Shown here piece after piece: positions 33,331 to 45,540 of a stretch of 64,000 bases of DNA. Positions within the stretch are counted from its first letter, which is position 1. Each line of letters begins with the position of its first letter. The notes beneath the pieces were generated by a model. That model had not been told where the DNA came from, made no database searches, and saw nothing but the letters and a program-made list of their open reading frames with translations. The position numbers were made by a program, and so were the translations under genes. This DNA comes from Solenopsis invicta (taxonomy: Eukaryota; Arthropoda; Insecta; Hymenoptera; Formicidae): assembly GCF_016802725.1 (NCBI RefSeq), contig NC_052670.1:14475641-14539640 (forward strand), in the 5' to 3' direction.

Positions 33331-33830
33331 ATGTCAGGTATTACGCGCAATACGCATGCGTCATAAACGTGACGTCGTCGGGCTTTCAGCGGCACGTTGC
33401 ACGCACAGGCAAATCCGTACTTTCGCGGCACCCCGTATACACAATGCACATGAAGGGTGCGGCAGCCCAGGGCTGGTCAGCGGAGGGCCTGACAGTCACT
33501 CAATGAATTATTGGCCATAATAGCAGTGGCAGCGAGGCCGGGCCTGATTCTCTCTCACTCTCTCTCCCACTTTCTCTCGCATCTCTCCCGACGGGCCCTC
33601 GTGCAACTCGATTCCGGCGGCCGCCGTAACCCGTTGGCGTCGCCTCTCGTACCCGGGTTTGGCGCGGGACGAAACGTATTGTTGCTATGCATGCTCAGTA
33701 GGCCACGCTCTTTACGAGCGCGGTGCGCCCGCAGAGAACACGTTCGGTTCGTGCGGTTGATGCTTCTGCGTATGGAAAAGTACGCAGTACGGATCTAACC
33801 GCCTCGATCTGCAAATATCGTACGTACTCC
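33331..33830. other. GC-rich island 13
   Basis: CpG-rich with GCGGCACGTTGCACGCAC (33389) and a compact TCAATGAATTATTGGCCATA (33499) regulatory-looking core, then CTCTCTCNC pyrimidine words and GCGTCGCCTCTCGTACCCGG. A 95-codon open frame (33511-33798) has no domain and is not called. Confidence 0.4.
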
Positions 33831-35140
33831 GCACATCTCGCTTTTTAAATTTTTCAGCAGGTCGATATTAAAAGTATTTTTTGCCAATAATGGTTCGCAG
33901 ATGTAATTACTCATTTAATGAATCATAAATTATATAGTAAATAATAAATATCTACAATATATATAAAGTGTTTAAAAAGCATTTAGAACTTAGGAGTAAT
34001 ATTAGGGACAAATAGCATTCTTTAAACTAAACGAGACAAGAATCTAATTCAACACAATTCGTATATTACAAATTTAATCTTGTGAGAGGTAAAAACAATT
34101 TTTATTTTGATAATAGATTTGTTCACGTAGAGAAGGAATTATGTATCTTTTTCTGTGCATAAAAAAAATTTCTCTTGTATAAACAGACAAAATTATTGAA
34201 AAGTAAATTTTCAAGAACTTTGAAGGACAAACTTTTTACAAGATATTTCATATTTTGTAACAGAATACGCCAAACAGAAAGAAATTCAAAAGAGAACCCT
34301 TATATTTGCTTTTTCGTAATTTATTTCAATAAGTTATTTTATATCATTAGAAATAAATAGAGAAATTATTTTTTGTAAAAGAATACTATAGGCTCCGTAT
34401 GTAGAAGAATTCAAATGAATCACCTGTAAGGCTAAAAGTCGTTTCGATCTGTGACAAGACTTTTCTATTCAGTCCGATAAGCACATACTACCTGCTCTTA
34501 AAAGCAACTTTTTACATTCTAGATATATTCATATTATATATATACATATATGTAGGAGAGAGTTGCGGTATACCACTTAAACTAGGTTTTATTACGTTTC
34601 ATATTCGATATTGATTTGTATGCAAATAAACATTAGAAATTGTAGCTAGCTTGACGTTTCAGATACCTATTACGACGGTGTTTAACTTTTCATTACCAAA
34701 TTAATTAATTATAAACAATTTTTCAACATGCCAGAGGCAATAAATCGCCTAAATCATAAAGCTCTTCTAAATCGTATCTCGTTTGAAAGTATCGAATTTA
34801 TGAAATGAAATAATTAAAGATATAAAGACTCCATAACTATATTTATTTTATTAATAATTTATTGAAAATAAGAATCAAATTTAATAACAAATATTTAATA
34901 ATTAATATATAGCGATAATCAAAAGGTAAGGAGAAGTAACATAGTTATATCTAATTTTTTGAGTGTTGTTAACATGCACAAAACAAGGTTTAACCTACTG
35001 TTAAATTTTGATGTACATTACTCATTTCTCATTTAGTTCGTATTTTTGTTATTAAATATTATATAAAATATAGTAAAATAAAAGTAAAATATTGAAGAGG
35101 TTTAGAAGACAATTTAAGAGGCCGAAAGAGGCATTCAGCA
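33831..35140. other. AT-rich bed, nothing recognised
   Basis: No repeat partner was found for this 1.3-kb stretch. A 61-codon AT-rich frame at 34175-34360 looks random. Confidence 0.5.
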
Positions 35141-36180
35141 ACTCCCTCCTACGTGAAGAACAGTAGCTTTACAATACAGGTTTATCATTCCAACCGGAGA
35201 TTGGAATCACATAAAAAATGAGCAGGTAATACCGCTGCTCAGTGTCTTTTATATGTCCGCGAAGCTACGTGACATTGGAAAGAAAGGACGAAAATTACGG
35301 ATCAGGTTGGTAGCGAGTGTGGAATCGGCGGCGTAACGGAATCGCGTCTTGCAATCGATTTGCAGCCCCGACAGCTTCCTCTAGCGCGCCGCGCCGGCGA
35401 GATTCACTCCGATGATCGCCGCCGCTCGCGAGCACAACGCACACACGGCGATTAATTAATTAGAATGAATATATATATTGTATCGAATCCGGCCGGGCGG
35501 ATCGGCGAGCGCGGCGCGGCGCGGCGCGGCGCGGCGGTCCGAGAGTGGTCTCGTGCCGCTTTTATTTTAATCGGCGATCTGTGTTAATGATTCCCGCGCG
35601 CGGAACTCGCTCTCGGAAAAGGATCATTAACCTTGGAAGTGATCCCGGAACGTTTGCGGTGGCTGCGCGGTGTCTGCCTTCACCTGCTGAGAGAGTTGGG
35701 CGTCTAACGGGAGTCGGGTAGCTCTCGCACCCGCGCTGTACATACATGTGTGTCCGTCGCATTAGTTCGCAAGTCCGATATTATTTATGCACATTGTCGC
35801 ATCCTCGTGTCCCGAAGGCACGATTACCAGCTTTCGATTTTCCGCCGAAGATCGATGGCTTCCCTATCTAAAATCGGAGATCGATCACTACTATTCAAAT
35901 TGTCTATATTTCTAAAAAAAAAAAAGAAATTGTTAGAATCGGCTGTCCTATCAAAGATTCATTCAAAACGTCTTTGGCAGTCTCCGGCCAGAGAACTGAT
36001 AACTGTGCCTGCGCTGAAATATTCGTACTTTGCTGTGCCGGATATAGATGTAGATATAGATACAGAGCAAATTGAGAAGAAGATCACTGTCCCGGATGAA
36101 ATATCTAGCTGGTTTATAGACATAATAGGTTTACGTCCATGAACTAGTCGGATTGAAAACAAGTGCAGATAAGTATCTTG
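35141..36180. other. GC-rich island 14
   Basis: Rises to very high GC at 35330-35560, including a GGCGC pentamer run (35512-35535) beside GCGATTAATTAATTAGAATG (35448). A short hairpin CATTCCAACCGGAGATTGGAATC lies at 35188 (arms ATTCCAA/TTGGAAT). The 130-codon frame at 35750-36142 lacks any domain; its tail is rich in Asp/Glu, but no splice or promoter support was found. Confidence 0.45.
35512..35535. repeat. (GGCGC)n minisatellite
   Basis: About five GGCGC pentamers in tandem within the GC peak. Confidence 0.9.
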
Positions 36181-36387
36181 AGTCGGACTTAATTCAATGT
36201 GCGGACGTGTCGTGACACGCTCTATCAATTTTATACTGCACTACCGTTGTTCCACAATTGTGCTATTAAACGTCGAGTTCCGTTTAATTTGTGCTTCTCC
36301 ATTCTGCAACACGAGTGTGTACAATATTATGTGCGCGAATGAGTGCGCATACACTCGTAATTCACTTCTCACAAGTTTACTTAGAAA

Positions 36388-36690
36388 CAGAACATTCTTG
36401 GATTGAGAATATTCTTTTTTTTTTAATGTTGAATATTGAAATATTGTCTAACGTGAAACAAACATAACTTGCTTACATGAAGAATTTTATATAACTTCAT
36501 CAATACACACACAAATATCTTCTCATTATTCAATAACAATTTTTACAAGTTGAGAGGAAAAAAATATCAGATAAAAAATAATATCTTTGAGAATTAGAAT
36601 TTTTTAAATATTATTATCATCAAAATAATCATGTTGCGTTCTTTAGATAACTATTATAATGTTGAAATAAAAATATATTATACATCTCAT
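36388..36690 (+). repeat. Dispersed repeat family B, copy 2 (right end missing)
   Basis: Matches copies 1 and 3 at AACATAACTTGCTTACATGA, CAATTTTTACAAGTTGAGAG, AAAAAATATCAGATAAAAAA and TTGCGTTCTTTAGATAACTA. The inverted right end seen in copy 3 is not found. Confidence 0.65.
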
Positions 36691-37270
36691 TTCTATTACG
36701 TTTTCATTAATTTAATACGGAGTTTGTATAAACAACCTATCGTAATATGTATTAATTTATCTTGCTATCGAGACAAGTTTGTTACGGATACAGCACGTTC
36801 GTATTTACTTATTTACAAAAGAATTATATCATGTACAGAATAGTTTTTGAAAATGTGAAGAAAGGTTCCCTTTATCGCATTAGTATACTGATTAATTATT
36901 AATTATTAATACAATTAATTATTATTTAATCATAATAATTAATTATTTAAAATGTCAAATAGCGAAATTGTAGAAACTGTGCCAACGGTCTCTGCTTTAT
37001 TCTTTATGTATGTTGATAAAAAAATAATAGGTTTCTTCTGTAACATTCAATTCATTTCATTGTATTCACTAAAAAGCAACAATTATTTAATTTTATCAAT
37101 TTACTGTGCTATTCTGTATAACGCTGTTCGCCACACATCGCTTGTTCATCAAGTACGAACCGAGTCGTCACCGTCGCATCGCCTGCTGGTGATACACGCG
37201 TTGAAATCACTCGCGCTGTCCCAGATTCCAAACGCGGTTGCCCGATTTCGCGTATTCGTCCGTCATTTTT
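36691..37270. other. AT-rich segment ending in a small GC patch
   Basis: A TTAATTATTAATTATTAAT-type run lies at 36888-36948. A CpG-containing patch (37125-37265) closes a 106-codon frame (36952-37272) that has no recognised domain. Confidence 0.4.
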
Positions 37271-38047
37271 AGACACGCAAGTGATAATTACTGATTTAAC
37301 TGAATGTTTACTTGCTTAATATTAACTTCTTGATGAATTAATTTATAAATAAACAATTTTGTAAAATTATTATAAATTTATTATTGAATTAGTTATACAC
37401 CAATTTATATAATAGTTCACCACAATTTTACATAATGCGTGTTAATAATGTAAATTAATAAGAAATAATCATCAAGAATAGGAACAATTAGCGCCATTCG
37501 CATTATGACTTATCTCCATCTTCGTTTATTATCATCCCGCGACTAAACGCACCTCTTATCTGATATCTACGATATAGCAAAACTATGTCCCTATAATAAC
37601 AAGAACAATTTTGGATTCGGCTTATCGAAAAGAAATAGAGATAATGGAAAAGAAACTCAAAGAATGGAGAAACTTCATTGCTTTGTTCACCAATTAATCA
37701 ATATCATCAATAAAATCTACAAAGTTAGAAAATTTGTGTTTTAAGTTTAACACGTGTTGCCATGTCAAAAACTGTCCACTCAAATTTTTGGATTAATTTA
37801 TTTAACACAAGGTAAATATGTGTTAGAAAACGCAAATATTTTAAAAATCAACACAAAAAATAACAATAAATGAAGTGCTTTAACGGTCATAGCTAGATTT
37901 TAGTGCTGATATATATTTATCGTGTGACATATATATACTATATATACCTTTTGTTATACCTTTTCAAATTCACTAAATTGCGCGTCAAATAAATTTTCGG
38001 TCATATTTACAAAAAAAGAACGTCCTGATACGTTGGAAACAAATTGT
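37271..38047. other. AT-rich bed, nothing firm
   Basis: Contains TTTAACACGTGTTGCCATG (37746) and GTGTTAG words resembling those around family H. No clear element boundaries. Confidence 0.4.
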
Positions 38048-38275
38048 AGGAGAATATTTCTTCAGTAAAATTAACATATTCATAATATGTTAATGTGAAA
38101 TTAATACGCACGTCTTCTTTATTTATGTTTTAGAATTTACATTTTAAAACTACATTATTTTTATTTGTTACTTGTTCTCTTATCATAAATTGTGTTATTT
38201 TAACATTAAGAAATATTAAATGTCAATTTTACATAGAATGTTCAAATAATATATTACGTTAAAAATTAACACTCA
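38048..38275 (+). repeat. Dispersed repeat family H, copy 1
   Basis: Aligns loosely with 51890-52128: ATATTTCTTCAGTAAAATTA, TTTACATTTTAAAACTACAT, TTTGTTACTTGTT, ATCATAAATTGTGTTATTTT, AACATTAAGAAATATTAAAT. Includes a short AACATATTCATAATATGTT palindrome (38069). Confidence 0.55.
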
Positions 38276-38587
38276 TATATTTTAAAAATTCAACAGAAAA
38301 GTTTTTTTAATAAAAATCTAGTTTTAACATAAATACAGAAATGCTTTTATCGTCTACATACGATATCGATAAAATAACGAAATACTTCTTTATATAGCTT
38401 TCGTAAAGCTTTAGAAACCGAAAATAATGTTCATTTGACGAAGAGTTTTTCAACTTTGATGTTGATAATCTTTTATAAATCTAAAAATTTTCTCTACGAC
38501 CCTTTCTACTCTACTATCCTATATGCCACACTTGTACTTGAAGTTTTTTAATTTGTACATTTGAAAAAATTTCCAAATATATTTCTA

Positions 38588-38637
<50 letters not shown>

Positions 38638-38760
38638 AAATTTCTCAATGATTATCATATAAGAAACTTGATAACTTAAAATTCCGCAATTAATTTGAAT
38701 TTCTGAAATCAAGTGCAAAATAATCTTGCTCGAATTATCTAAATTATCTCCTTTCTTTTT
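38276..38760. other. AT-rich bed with GA microsatellite
   Basis: Only the GA run at 38592-38633 stands out. Confidence 0.5.
38592..38633. repeat. (GA)n microsatellite
   Basis: About 21 GA units. Confidence 0.95.
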
Positions 38761-39920
38761 TTAAGCGTTAAATTGTTTCATAAAATGTGAGAAGAGGACT
38801 TCACGCCTCTATAATGGATCTCATGCATCGGTGCCGAAAATTTCTGAATCGCACCGAAGCGACGGGACGATCGGAATAATTTACACTCATGGGACTTAAT
38901 TAACACTAGCAGTGTTCGTTAACCAGAACGATGGTTATCAAGGGCCCCCGTTTCCCGTTCTTTTAAGGTCGAACGGAGAGTGTCGTTGCGTTACGACATT
39001 TTCGTTCTGACGTCATTTTGCCCGCGACGCGACGACGATTATCGTCGTAATTATCGCCGCCGTTATTACTATTATTTTATCATCCGCGCGCGCTTATCGC
39101 CGCGGGTATCCGCGGCTGATGGAACAAGGCTGCGTGGCCGATAGTCGCGCTCAATGGTGATGAGGATGCTGCTTCTTCTCCCGAGATACCGTAGTCCCTC
39201 TCGCCGCGTTGGAGAGAAAAGGAGAACGATACCGCGGCGGCGCGAGGGAAGAAGGGGGAGACAGATGGTGGAAGGCAGAGGGCGAACGAGGCAACAGATA
39301 GAGAAAGAATGAGAGAAGCGAGGGGTGGGCAGCGGGAAGGGAGTACCTACGCATTGCGGCAGACATTATGCTAATCTGCGAGCGAGGATGTATGCCCGAT
39401 AAGCCGCCCGTGTACCGCCTCGGTATATAAGTCCCCCTTCGGTCCCCTCTTACCACGTCCTCCTCCCTTCCGCCCCCTCCCGGTTCTTCCTCGTGCTCTG
39501 CTCTCTGGCCTCGTCGGTGAAGCCCAGGGGCTCCACGCCCTCGATCTCACGTACGTGTATGTTATCGGCGGTGTGCGTGCCTCACATTACGTCTTACCCT
39601 TCGCGCACGCGGGGCGACGGCGGACGGGCGTCGCGGCGACGACGGGCAACGGGGACCCGGGGACCAGGGTCCACGCCTTATCTCTCCTTAACGAAAACGT
39701 GGAAGAGCATTTGGATGTCGGGGACGAGAAATGTCGCGCGTCCGCGACCGACTTTGAAACTACGTCGAGCGAACTATGCCCGTTCCCTTTCCTTCTGCCC
39801 CCCCTTTGCGTGCTCGAACTTCGACGAGATGGCCGCGAATAATTTTTGCGCGTCGACGTATACGGTAAAAGAATGTCCGAGAAAAGCTAATCGGAAACCA
39901 AAAGGGATTTAGTTCTTACT
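38760..39920. other. CpG-rich island 15 with promoter-like core
   Basis: GC-rich throughout. It holds GTTAACCAGAACGATGGTTA (38917), TTATCGTCGTAATTATCGCC (39037) and a purine-rich run (39240-39330). A TATATAAG box sits at 39424. Downstream frames of 95 and 139 codons overlap on the plus strand and neither has a domain, so neither is called. Confidence 0.5.
39424..39431 (+). promoter_or_regulatory. Candidate TATA box
   Basis: TATATAAG in a CpG-rich island, followed by a pyrimidine-rich stretch (39432-39490) where a start site 30 bases downstream would fall. No initiator match is as clear as at 2559 and no exon is identified. Confidence 0.3.
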
Positions 39921-40284
39921 ATTTTGGATAGAAACTATAACTGTAAGATAAATAAAAAACTTCTGCTTGCATGAAATTAATTATCTATTATTATTAATTA
40001 TTGTTATTAGTCAATACATGAATGATTTTTTTATTTCTTTATAATTGACTTGTTTAAAAAAGACGTTTCTTGGACAAAAGATAGCCAAAAACTTAGCCTA
40101 AAAATAGATCACAGCAAATAGAATATTAATTAACATCAACGATAATATTATAAATATTTTATTTTTTTTTAATTATTTATTAATAAGTAAAAGTCACATT
40201 TTATTAGATGTTTTTTGCGTTATATACTTGTAAGAATGATTTATTATTAAATTTACTAATTTGATATGGTTATTTAATAATAAT
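39921..40284. other. AT-rich segment, nothing recognised
   Basis: Plain AT-rich sequence. Confidence 0.45.
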
Positions 40285-40416
40285 TATTAATTTAATATTG
40301 TGATACTTTTGTTCAACTTGTTCAACTGTGTTTCAAGACCGAAAATGTATTCAGCATGTAGTTTCGTGAACTTGAAGGTGTAGATAAAATCATATGAGAA
40401 ATATCAGCATTAAGAT
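40285..40416 (+). repeat. Dispersed repeat family D, copy 1
   Basis: ATTAATTTAATATTGTGATA, TTTTGTTCAACTTGTTCAAC, GGTGTAGATAAAATCATATG and AGAAATATCAGCATTA match 57065-57158 in order. Confidence 0.55.
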
Positions 40417-40536
40417 CTATTATTCAATTATTTATATTATTCCCTAAGAATGCCTGAAAAATAATACTAATCGTGTATTCGTCAGTAACCAGAAAAAGGG
40501 GCTATCCTGACCGTTTACTAATTTACTTTTTATTTG

Positions 40537-40938
40537 CACAGAAAAGAAATTAGTACCAACAATCATTTTCTCATAGAAGCAAGAATATAAAATCTTTTTG
40601 AAAGAATTTCATAATTTTAAACAGACATAACTTGCTTTCATGAAGAAATTTTGTATAGTTTAATTAAAATGTATATATTTTTATATCTATTCGTTAATAA
40701 ATTATAATTTTTGCGAATCAAGGAAAAAAATATCAGATTGAAGTAATAATTTTAAAGAAATTTTTTAATACTATTAATACTATATTATTATCAAAACAAC
40801 CTATTGTGCTCCTTAAATGACTATTATAATATTAAAATAAATATATAATATTTTGCTAAAATGTAAGATTACCACATTCTTTAAAGATCTTTTATATTCT
40901 CTCATATGTATGAGACAATAATTATCTTTTCTATGTGA
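40537..40938 (+). repeat. Dispersed repeat family B, copy 3 (both ends)
   Basis: About 400 bp with inverted ends: CACAGAAAAGAAATTAGTAC on the left, and on the reverse complement of the right TCACATAGAAAAGATAATTA. The subterminal GAATATAAAATCTTTTTGAA pairs with the inverted TTCTTTAAAGATCTTTTATATTC (split TTCTTTAAAGATC + TTTTATATTC). This is the best guide to the family's extent. Probably a non-autonomous DNA element. Confidence 0.7.
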
Positions 40939-41600
40939 GTAACAGTAAGAAATCTGTCATTTTGTTGGATAGAATTGTCCCAATATCATCACATAAAAAA
41001 GAAAAATCATTACGAGTCACTCTCTGACTTTTCCTAACATTGATTGTTGCGTCTGTCGCATATTGTAGATTACGTCACTTTGTATTGCTCTCGCGTTATC
41101 GCCTTTTAACATAATTCTGAAGGAGTGCGTTCGTTAAGAACTGAAAGTCTTTCATTTCTCTTTCACGCTCCTCGACCGATTTCGATTCCCATTGTTATCT
41201 TTACGCGTTGCAACGGCGTTAAACTTGGAAAACACATCCCTCTGACAATTGTTTATGGGTCGATCTCCGCCCTTTTCCGTTGCTGAAAATTACTGCCTCG
41301 CTGACTAAATATTACGCATTAATTATCATTTCTCTCTTTTTTTTACAAATGCAAGCTCTCTCTATCTTACACGCACATACCCTTCCCCTTTTTTCTCCCC
41401 AGATTCCCTCGCAATGGCAAGTCTAATGTCAAGCTCGTGATAGCGGACATTCCACGAGAATATCGCAGGAGAACCGTTAAAAGACAAGCGTGTGTAAATG
41501 TCATGCGACGAGTGGAAGCCCGTTTAAAAACCGTAATAAGGCAAATATAAAGCAAGCCCATATTCTACGTACATCCGACACGACAAACGCACCATGTGCA
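40939..41600. other. Mixed-composition segment
   Basis: Moderately GC-rich at 41080-41240 and 41390-41560 with short frames lacking domains. Nothing recognised. Confidence 0.4.
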
Positions 41601-41752
41601 GCAACGCTTATCGAATTCTTCTTCAGTTACTGCCGCTTCAGTTACAGTTTCACAAGCTAGTGTCCTTAATATCCTCCATTTTGTCCCGTAAAGGACATTT
41701 ATTTAATCCATATTAATCCTTTCGTGTCCTTATAGGATATGTTCCAATTCTA

Positions 41753-42015
41753 CGAAAATTCATACTTCCACAAAAATAAAGATAGCGACTTCTTCCTGGG
41801 ATCGCGTTAAAAGTGAAAAATAAAGGACTTTTCACACAAAAAAAAACAACACCCTTATAAGTTTCACTTCTTGATCTATGTAATAGACTTTGTTAAATAT
41901 TCGTAAAATGAGATAGCAATTAAAAAATGCATGTATCTTCCATAAAAATTAAGATAGCGAGTTCTTTCTAGGCTCACTTTGAAGCTCAACGCAAAGGCTT
42001 TATGAAAAAAAATTG
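41753..42015 (+). repeat. Imperfect tandem duplication, unit about 170 bp
   Basis: TTCCACAAAAATAAAGATAG + CGACTTCTTCCTGGGATCGC at 41766 recurs as TTCCATAAAAATTAAGATAG + CGAGTTCTTTCTAGGCTCAC at 41938. Both are followed by an AAAGGNTTT-type word. Two diverged units. Confidence 0.6.
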
Positions 42016-42240
42016 CTATTTAATTTGAAAATGGCGAATTCAGTATAGCGGATCAAAATGTTAAATTTTGTTGGATTTGAGTGAAACTTATTTTGATCTG
42101 ACACTTTTAATTTTGAAATTTTCATTATACATTTAAAATCAGCAAACCCTTTTAGTAAGACGTGAACTTAAGATGCTGTTTATTTAAAAAAAAAAAAGTT
42201 GGACACAAAAGGCTTAATCGCAGATTAATTTTCCGTGGAA

Positions 42241-42960
42241 GTAACATGCGGTGACGGGTTTTTATCTTCAGATCTGGGTGACGGGGACACTTTAAAGGGC
42301 ATCAGTGTAAAAATTCCAACGGAATCCCACAGTTGGAGTCCCTGTGGGTCCTCCCGACAGTATGCTAATTGAGTTTAAACACATGGATTATAATGGTAGG
42401 CGTTTCGGGACGCACAAGATAAATCTGCTAAGTCCTCTCGCGAGGTCGGACGATGCCTCTTTCCTCTTTCCTTCCTTCTCCTCTCTTCTCTCTCCTTTCC
42501 CTCAAAGTCGCGAAGAGTCTCCAACTCGTTTTCGCGAGAATGGTTCCCTTTCACATCTTCAGCTCTCCTCCCCTCGTCCCGTCGAGCCCGGTAATCTTAA
42601 AGAGGGCGTAATTCACACGAATTAATGACGGGCGTCCGCGTATCGGTGGGGTAACGCGATCTTTAAAGGGCGACGGCGCATTTGTCCGCGAGCCGAGATC
42701 GGATTGGGATAAGGGTCGGAAAAAAAAATGAAAGAGAGACAGAAAGGAAAAAAGATGACAGCATCGTGTGACGCGCGGAGAAACGCGGGAGAAACGACGG
42801 GTCTATTTGAATACAATGCCACGCGAATACGCATTTTCTCGCATTCCTGCCTCCGCGTGGCTGCGCGCACGTCTTCCTTTAAACCCCCACGCTTTCAAGC
42901 GACGATGTATTTCTCGACCTCATTTCTAACGCAGATAGGTCATATCGGAATTGCTGTTCC
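42241..42960. other. GC-rich island 16
   Basis: CpG-containing with a pyrimidine-rich run (42455-42500) and a CAGTTGGAGTCCCTGTGGG patch. Overlapping frames of 82-93 codons on both strands lack domains. Confidence 0.45.
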
Positions 42961-43052
42961 CGGCTTTGATATAATGTCATATTGTATCAATACTTATTAA
43001 TAATTTAAGTAATAATTCTATCATTTGTATTGTTACGTGTTACTCTTACTTC

Positions 43053-43475
43053 ATTGAGCAAACATGGCGAATTATCTTCCAGAATTCCATAGATTTTAGC
43101 TATACTTTATATTATATTATAAATTTCGTAGAGTAAAACTATTCAACTTCACTCTTTTAGAAAGAGTAAAAATTTATCTGCTTTATTAATTTGCGCAAGC
43201 AAACATGGCGGATTGTCCAGAAATCCATCGGTCTTAATTATATACATCATAAACTTCATAGAGTGAAACTATTAAACTTTGCTATTAAATTTCATTCGTT
43301 TAGAATCTAAATAAGTAAGGTTTAATAGTAAAAAAGTAAAGTTTAACAGTTAAATAATAAAAGATAGAATAAAAGTTAATAGTGAAAGAATGAAGTTTAT
43401 ACATCGTAAATTTCGTAGAGTGAAACTATAAAGTTTTACTATTAAACTTTACTCTTTTAGAATGTAAAAAAATGA
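43053..43475 (+). repeat. Imperfect tandem repeat, unit about 141 bp, three partial units
   Basis: AACATGGCGAATTATC (43061) recurs as AACATGGCGGATTGTC (43202). In each unit this is followed by a CCAT.G.TTTTAG/TCTTAA word and then TCGTAGAGTAAAACTATTCA or TCATAGAGTGAAACTATTAA. A third partial unit has TCGTAGAGTGAAACTATAAA (43416) and ends like family S (AAAATTGAACTTGTGCGATT). Confidence 0.6.
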
Positions 43476-43879
43476 AAATTGAACTTGTGCGATTATTTGA
43501 ATGATATTTGCTACTATAAAAATTTACTTTCGTATCGTTATGTTAATTATTATTAACTTATACTTGAACGATACACACACACACCTTGGTTACTTTAATC
43601 ACATTTATTCAACAAATGGCATATTTCAAGTTAAACGAAGACCTTCTAGACCGGAAAGGTTGGCATGCCAATTGCGTTGCCGAGTCTATTGCTACGGGCT
43701 ATCTTCGAGTCTATCGTATAATAGAAGGGAGGAAGCGAAAAAAGGGAGACCGAGTCTCATGCGTTCTTGCAGGAGAGGTATCCAAATAATATTTCAAAAT
43801 TAATGTCATGCGAACTTATCCAAAGGGGTCCGGTGGGCTTCGCACCACCTTTCTGCATAAGATAAAGAGCTCTTGTGGC

Positions 43880-44660
43880 CACCACCCGCGTGCAGGCAAG
43901 AAGAAGAAGGAGAATGACGAACATAAAGAGAGGCCAAGAACGAGACGCACTGCGCCCGGAGAAATCCGTGGGATCGAGCGAGAGAGGGAGACGAAAGGGG
44001 AAAAGAGAGAAACAGAGAAAGAGAGAGTAAAAAAAGAGAGAGAAAGAGACGGAGGAGGCTGAAGGCGCAGAAGAAAGAGGTGGAAGAGGAGGAAGTAGGA
44101 ACTCCGCGCGAGATAAAAGGAGCCAGACGATCGTAATTCAATGGAGCGAGAGGAGAGGGAAGTGTGCGCCTCCAGAGCGAGTGGTAAGGAGGAGAGAAGG
44201 AGGAGAGGGCGGGTAGAGGGGTACGACCGCGGGGGATGAAAGGAGAGCGCGAAAACGACGAGATCGGAAACACGAGCGAGAGGAAGCAAGAGACGCGAAA
44301 CGAAGAATGAGAGGTATGCGAGAACGGGACAGAGAGAGAGGGACATAAAGTAGAAGAGGAAGATGAACGAAGAGGAGAAAAGCACGTGAGCGAGACGAGG
44401 TGGCGTGAGAAAAAGAGAGAAGAGGACGAAGAGAAGTCGGAATAAAAATGAAGAGGAGGAACGTCAGTGAAAAGGAGAGACGGAGAGGGACGGCATGCGT
44501 GCGTGGTGAGGAAGAATGGACGTGTGTATTGCGCGACGGCAAGAGGGAACAGGAATGCGCGAGAAAGAATAGAGATGAAGGGCGAGAGGAGAGCGAGAGA
44601 TGTAGAGAGGAGGGAAAGTGGATAGAGACGAGAAATAACAGGAGGTGCGAGTAAGCCGGA
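43880..44660 (+). repeat. Long polypurine-biased tract, about 780 bp
   Basis: The plus strand is overwhelmingly A and G (AGAGAGAGAAAGAGAC-type words) with few pyrimidines. The Ser/Leu/Phe-rich minus-strand frames (up to 189 codons) and Arg/Glu/Lys-rich plus-strand frames across it are composition artefacts. Such tracts can form triplex DNA and, when transcribed, R-loops. Confidence 0.8.
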
Positions 44661-44849
44661 GTGAGAAATTGAGGATTATTGTAGCCGCAAGTGTAAGATA
44701 GAAAAAGAGGAGAAATTTATATTTTGTAACATATAATACTGCGTATAATTCTATAAAAAACATTTAAAATTTTTATAATTAGGAAGAAATGTGTATATTA
44801 GATTCACACGAAAACCACGAAATATGACTAATATTTAATTTACGGATGT

Positions 44850-45335
44850 TTAGAATTTTTCTCAAAACATTTTAAAGAATTACAAATTGTTTTATATTGT
44901 TTTATATTATATGAAAGTAGTAGAAAAAATGTGGGCGATTTTCTACCTGGATTAAAAGTTATTTCAATAAGAAATAGACATGTGCTCTAATAAAAGTATC
45001 CACGATGATTTATGCAAAGTTACATTGCGATGCAGAGATCAATTCTGCTAAATAAACAAAATTTATTTATTTATTTACAAAATAACTAAACATACAATCA
45101 CAATAAAACTTTGTATAAATTATTTTAAATATTTAAAATACTTACACAAACAATTGAAAATTTTCTCAGTGTTGTAAAAAATCATTTAATTTTTAATAAC
45201 AAATAGAATAAATAAATTATAAAAATATGTTATTAAATAAATGAATAATCTTATTCACATAACTTTCATATAAATATAGTTTATTTGAAGTGTTAATATT
45301 AATATATTTCCAAATTTTATTTACTTTACAGTGAC
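44850..45335 (+). repeat. Dispersed repeat family E, copy 1
   Basis: Aligns with 61515-62023 (+) and with the reverse complement of 47382-47718. Blocks: TTCTCAAAACATTTTAAAGA, GAAAGTAGTAGAAAAAATGT, GATTTTCTACCTGGATTAAA, TCAATAAGAAATAGACATGT, GATGATTTATGCAAAGTTAC, CACAATAAAACTTTGTATAA, ATAGTTTATTTGAAGTGTTA. Class unknown; no coding frame. Confidence 0.7.
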
Positions 45336-45540
45336 TATATATCCGATCATTCTTAATCATACTAACTTGAATATACGAATATATACAAATAAAAATATTA
45401 ATAATATTAAATATTATGCATATTAATATTTTCATATATTTATACAGGTATATACAGTAATAATTGCATCATCCCTTGCAAATGGGTAGAGTAGGTTAAA
45501 TTAAATAAATAGACTTTTTTACTGTTTTGCGTCTCAATAA

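Noticed and set aside
35750..36142. 130-codon plus-strand frame after a GC-rich island
   Set aside because: Contains a poly-Lys stretch from an A run and no known domain; the evidence does not rise above chance.
39493..39912. 139-codon frame downstream of the TATATAAG box
   Set aside because: The position is tempting, but the translation is Arg/Ser/Pro-rich without a domain, and a second frame of 95 codons overlaps it equally well.
43806..44654. Minus-strand frames of 134-189 codons (Ser/Leu/Phe-rich) and plus-strand Arg/Glu-rich frames
   Set aside because: Explained by the polypurine bias of the tract, where few stop codons can arise; frames overlap in several registers and none has a domain.
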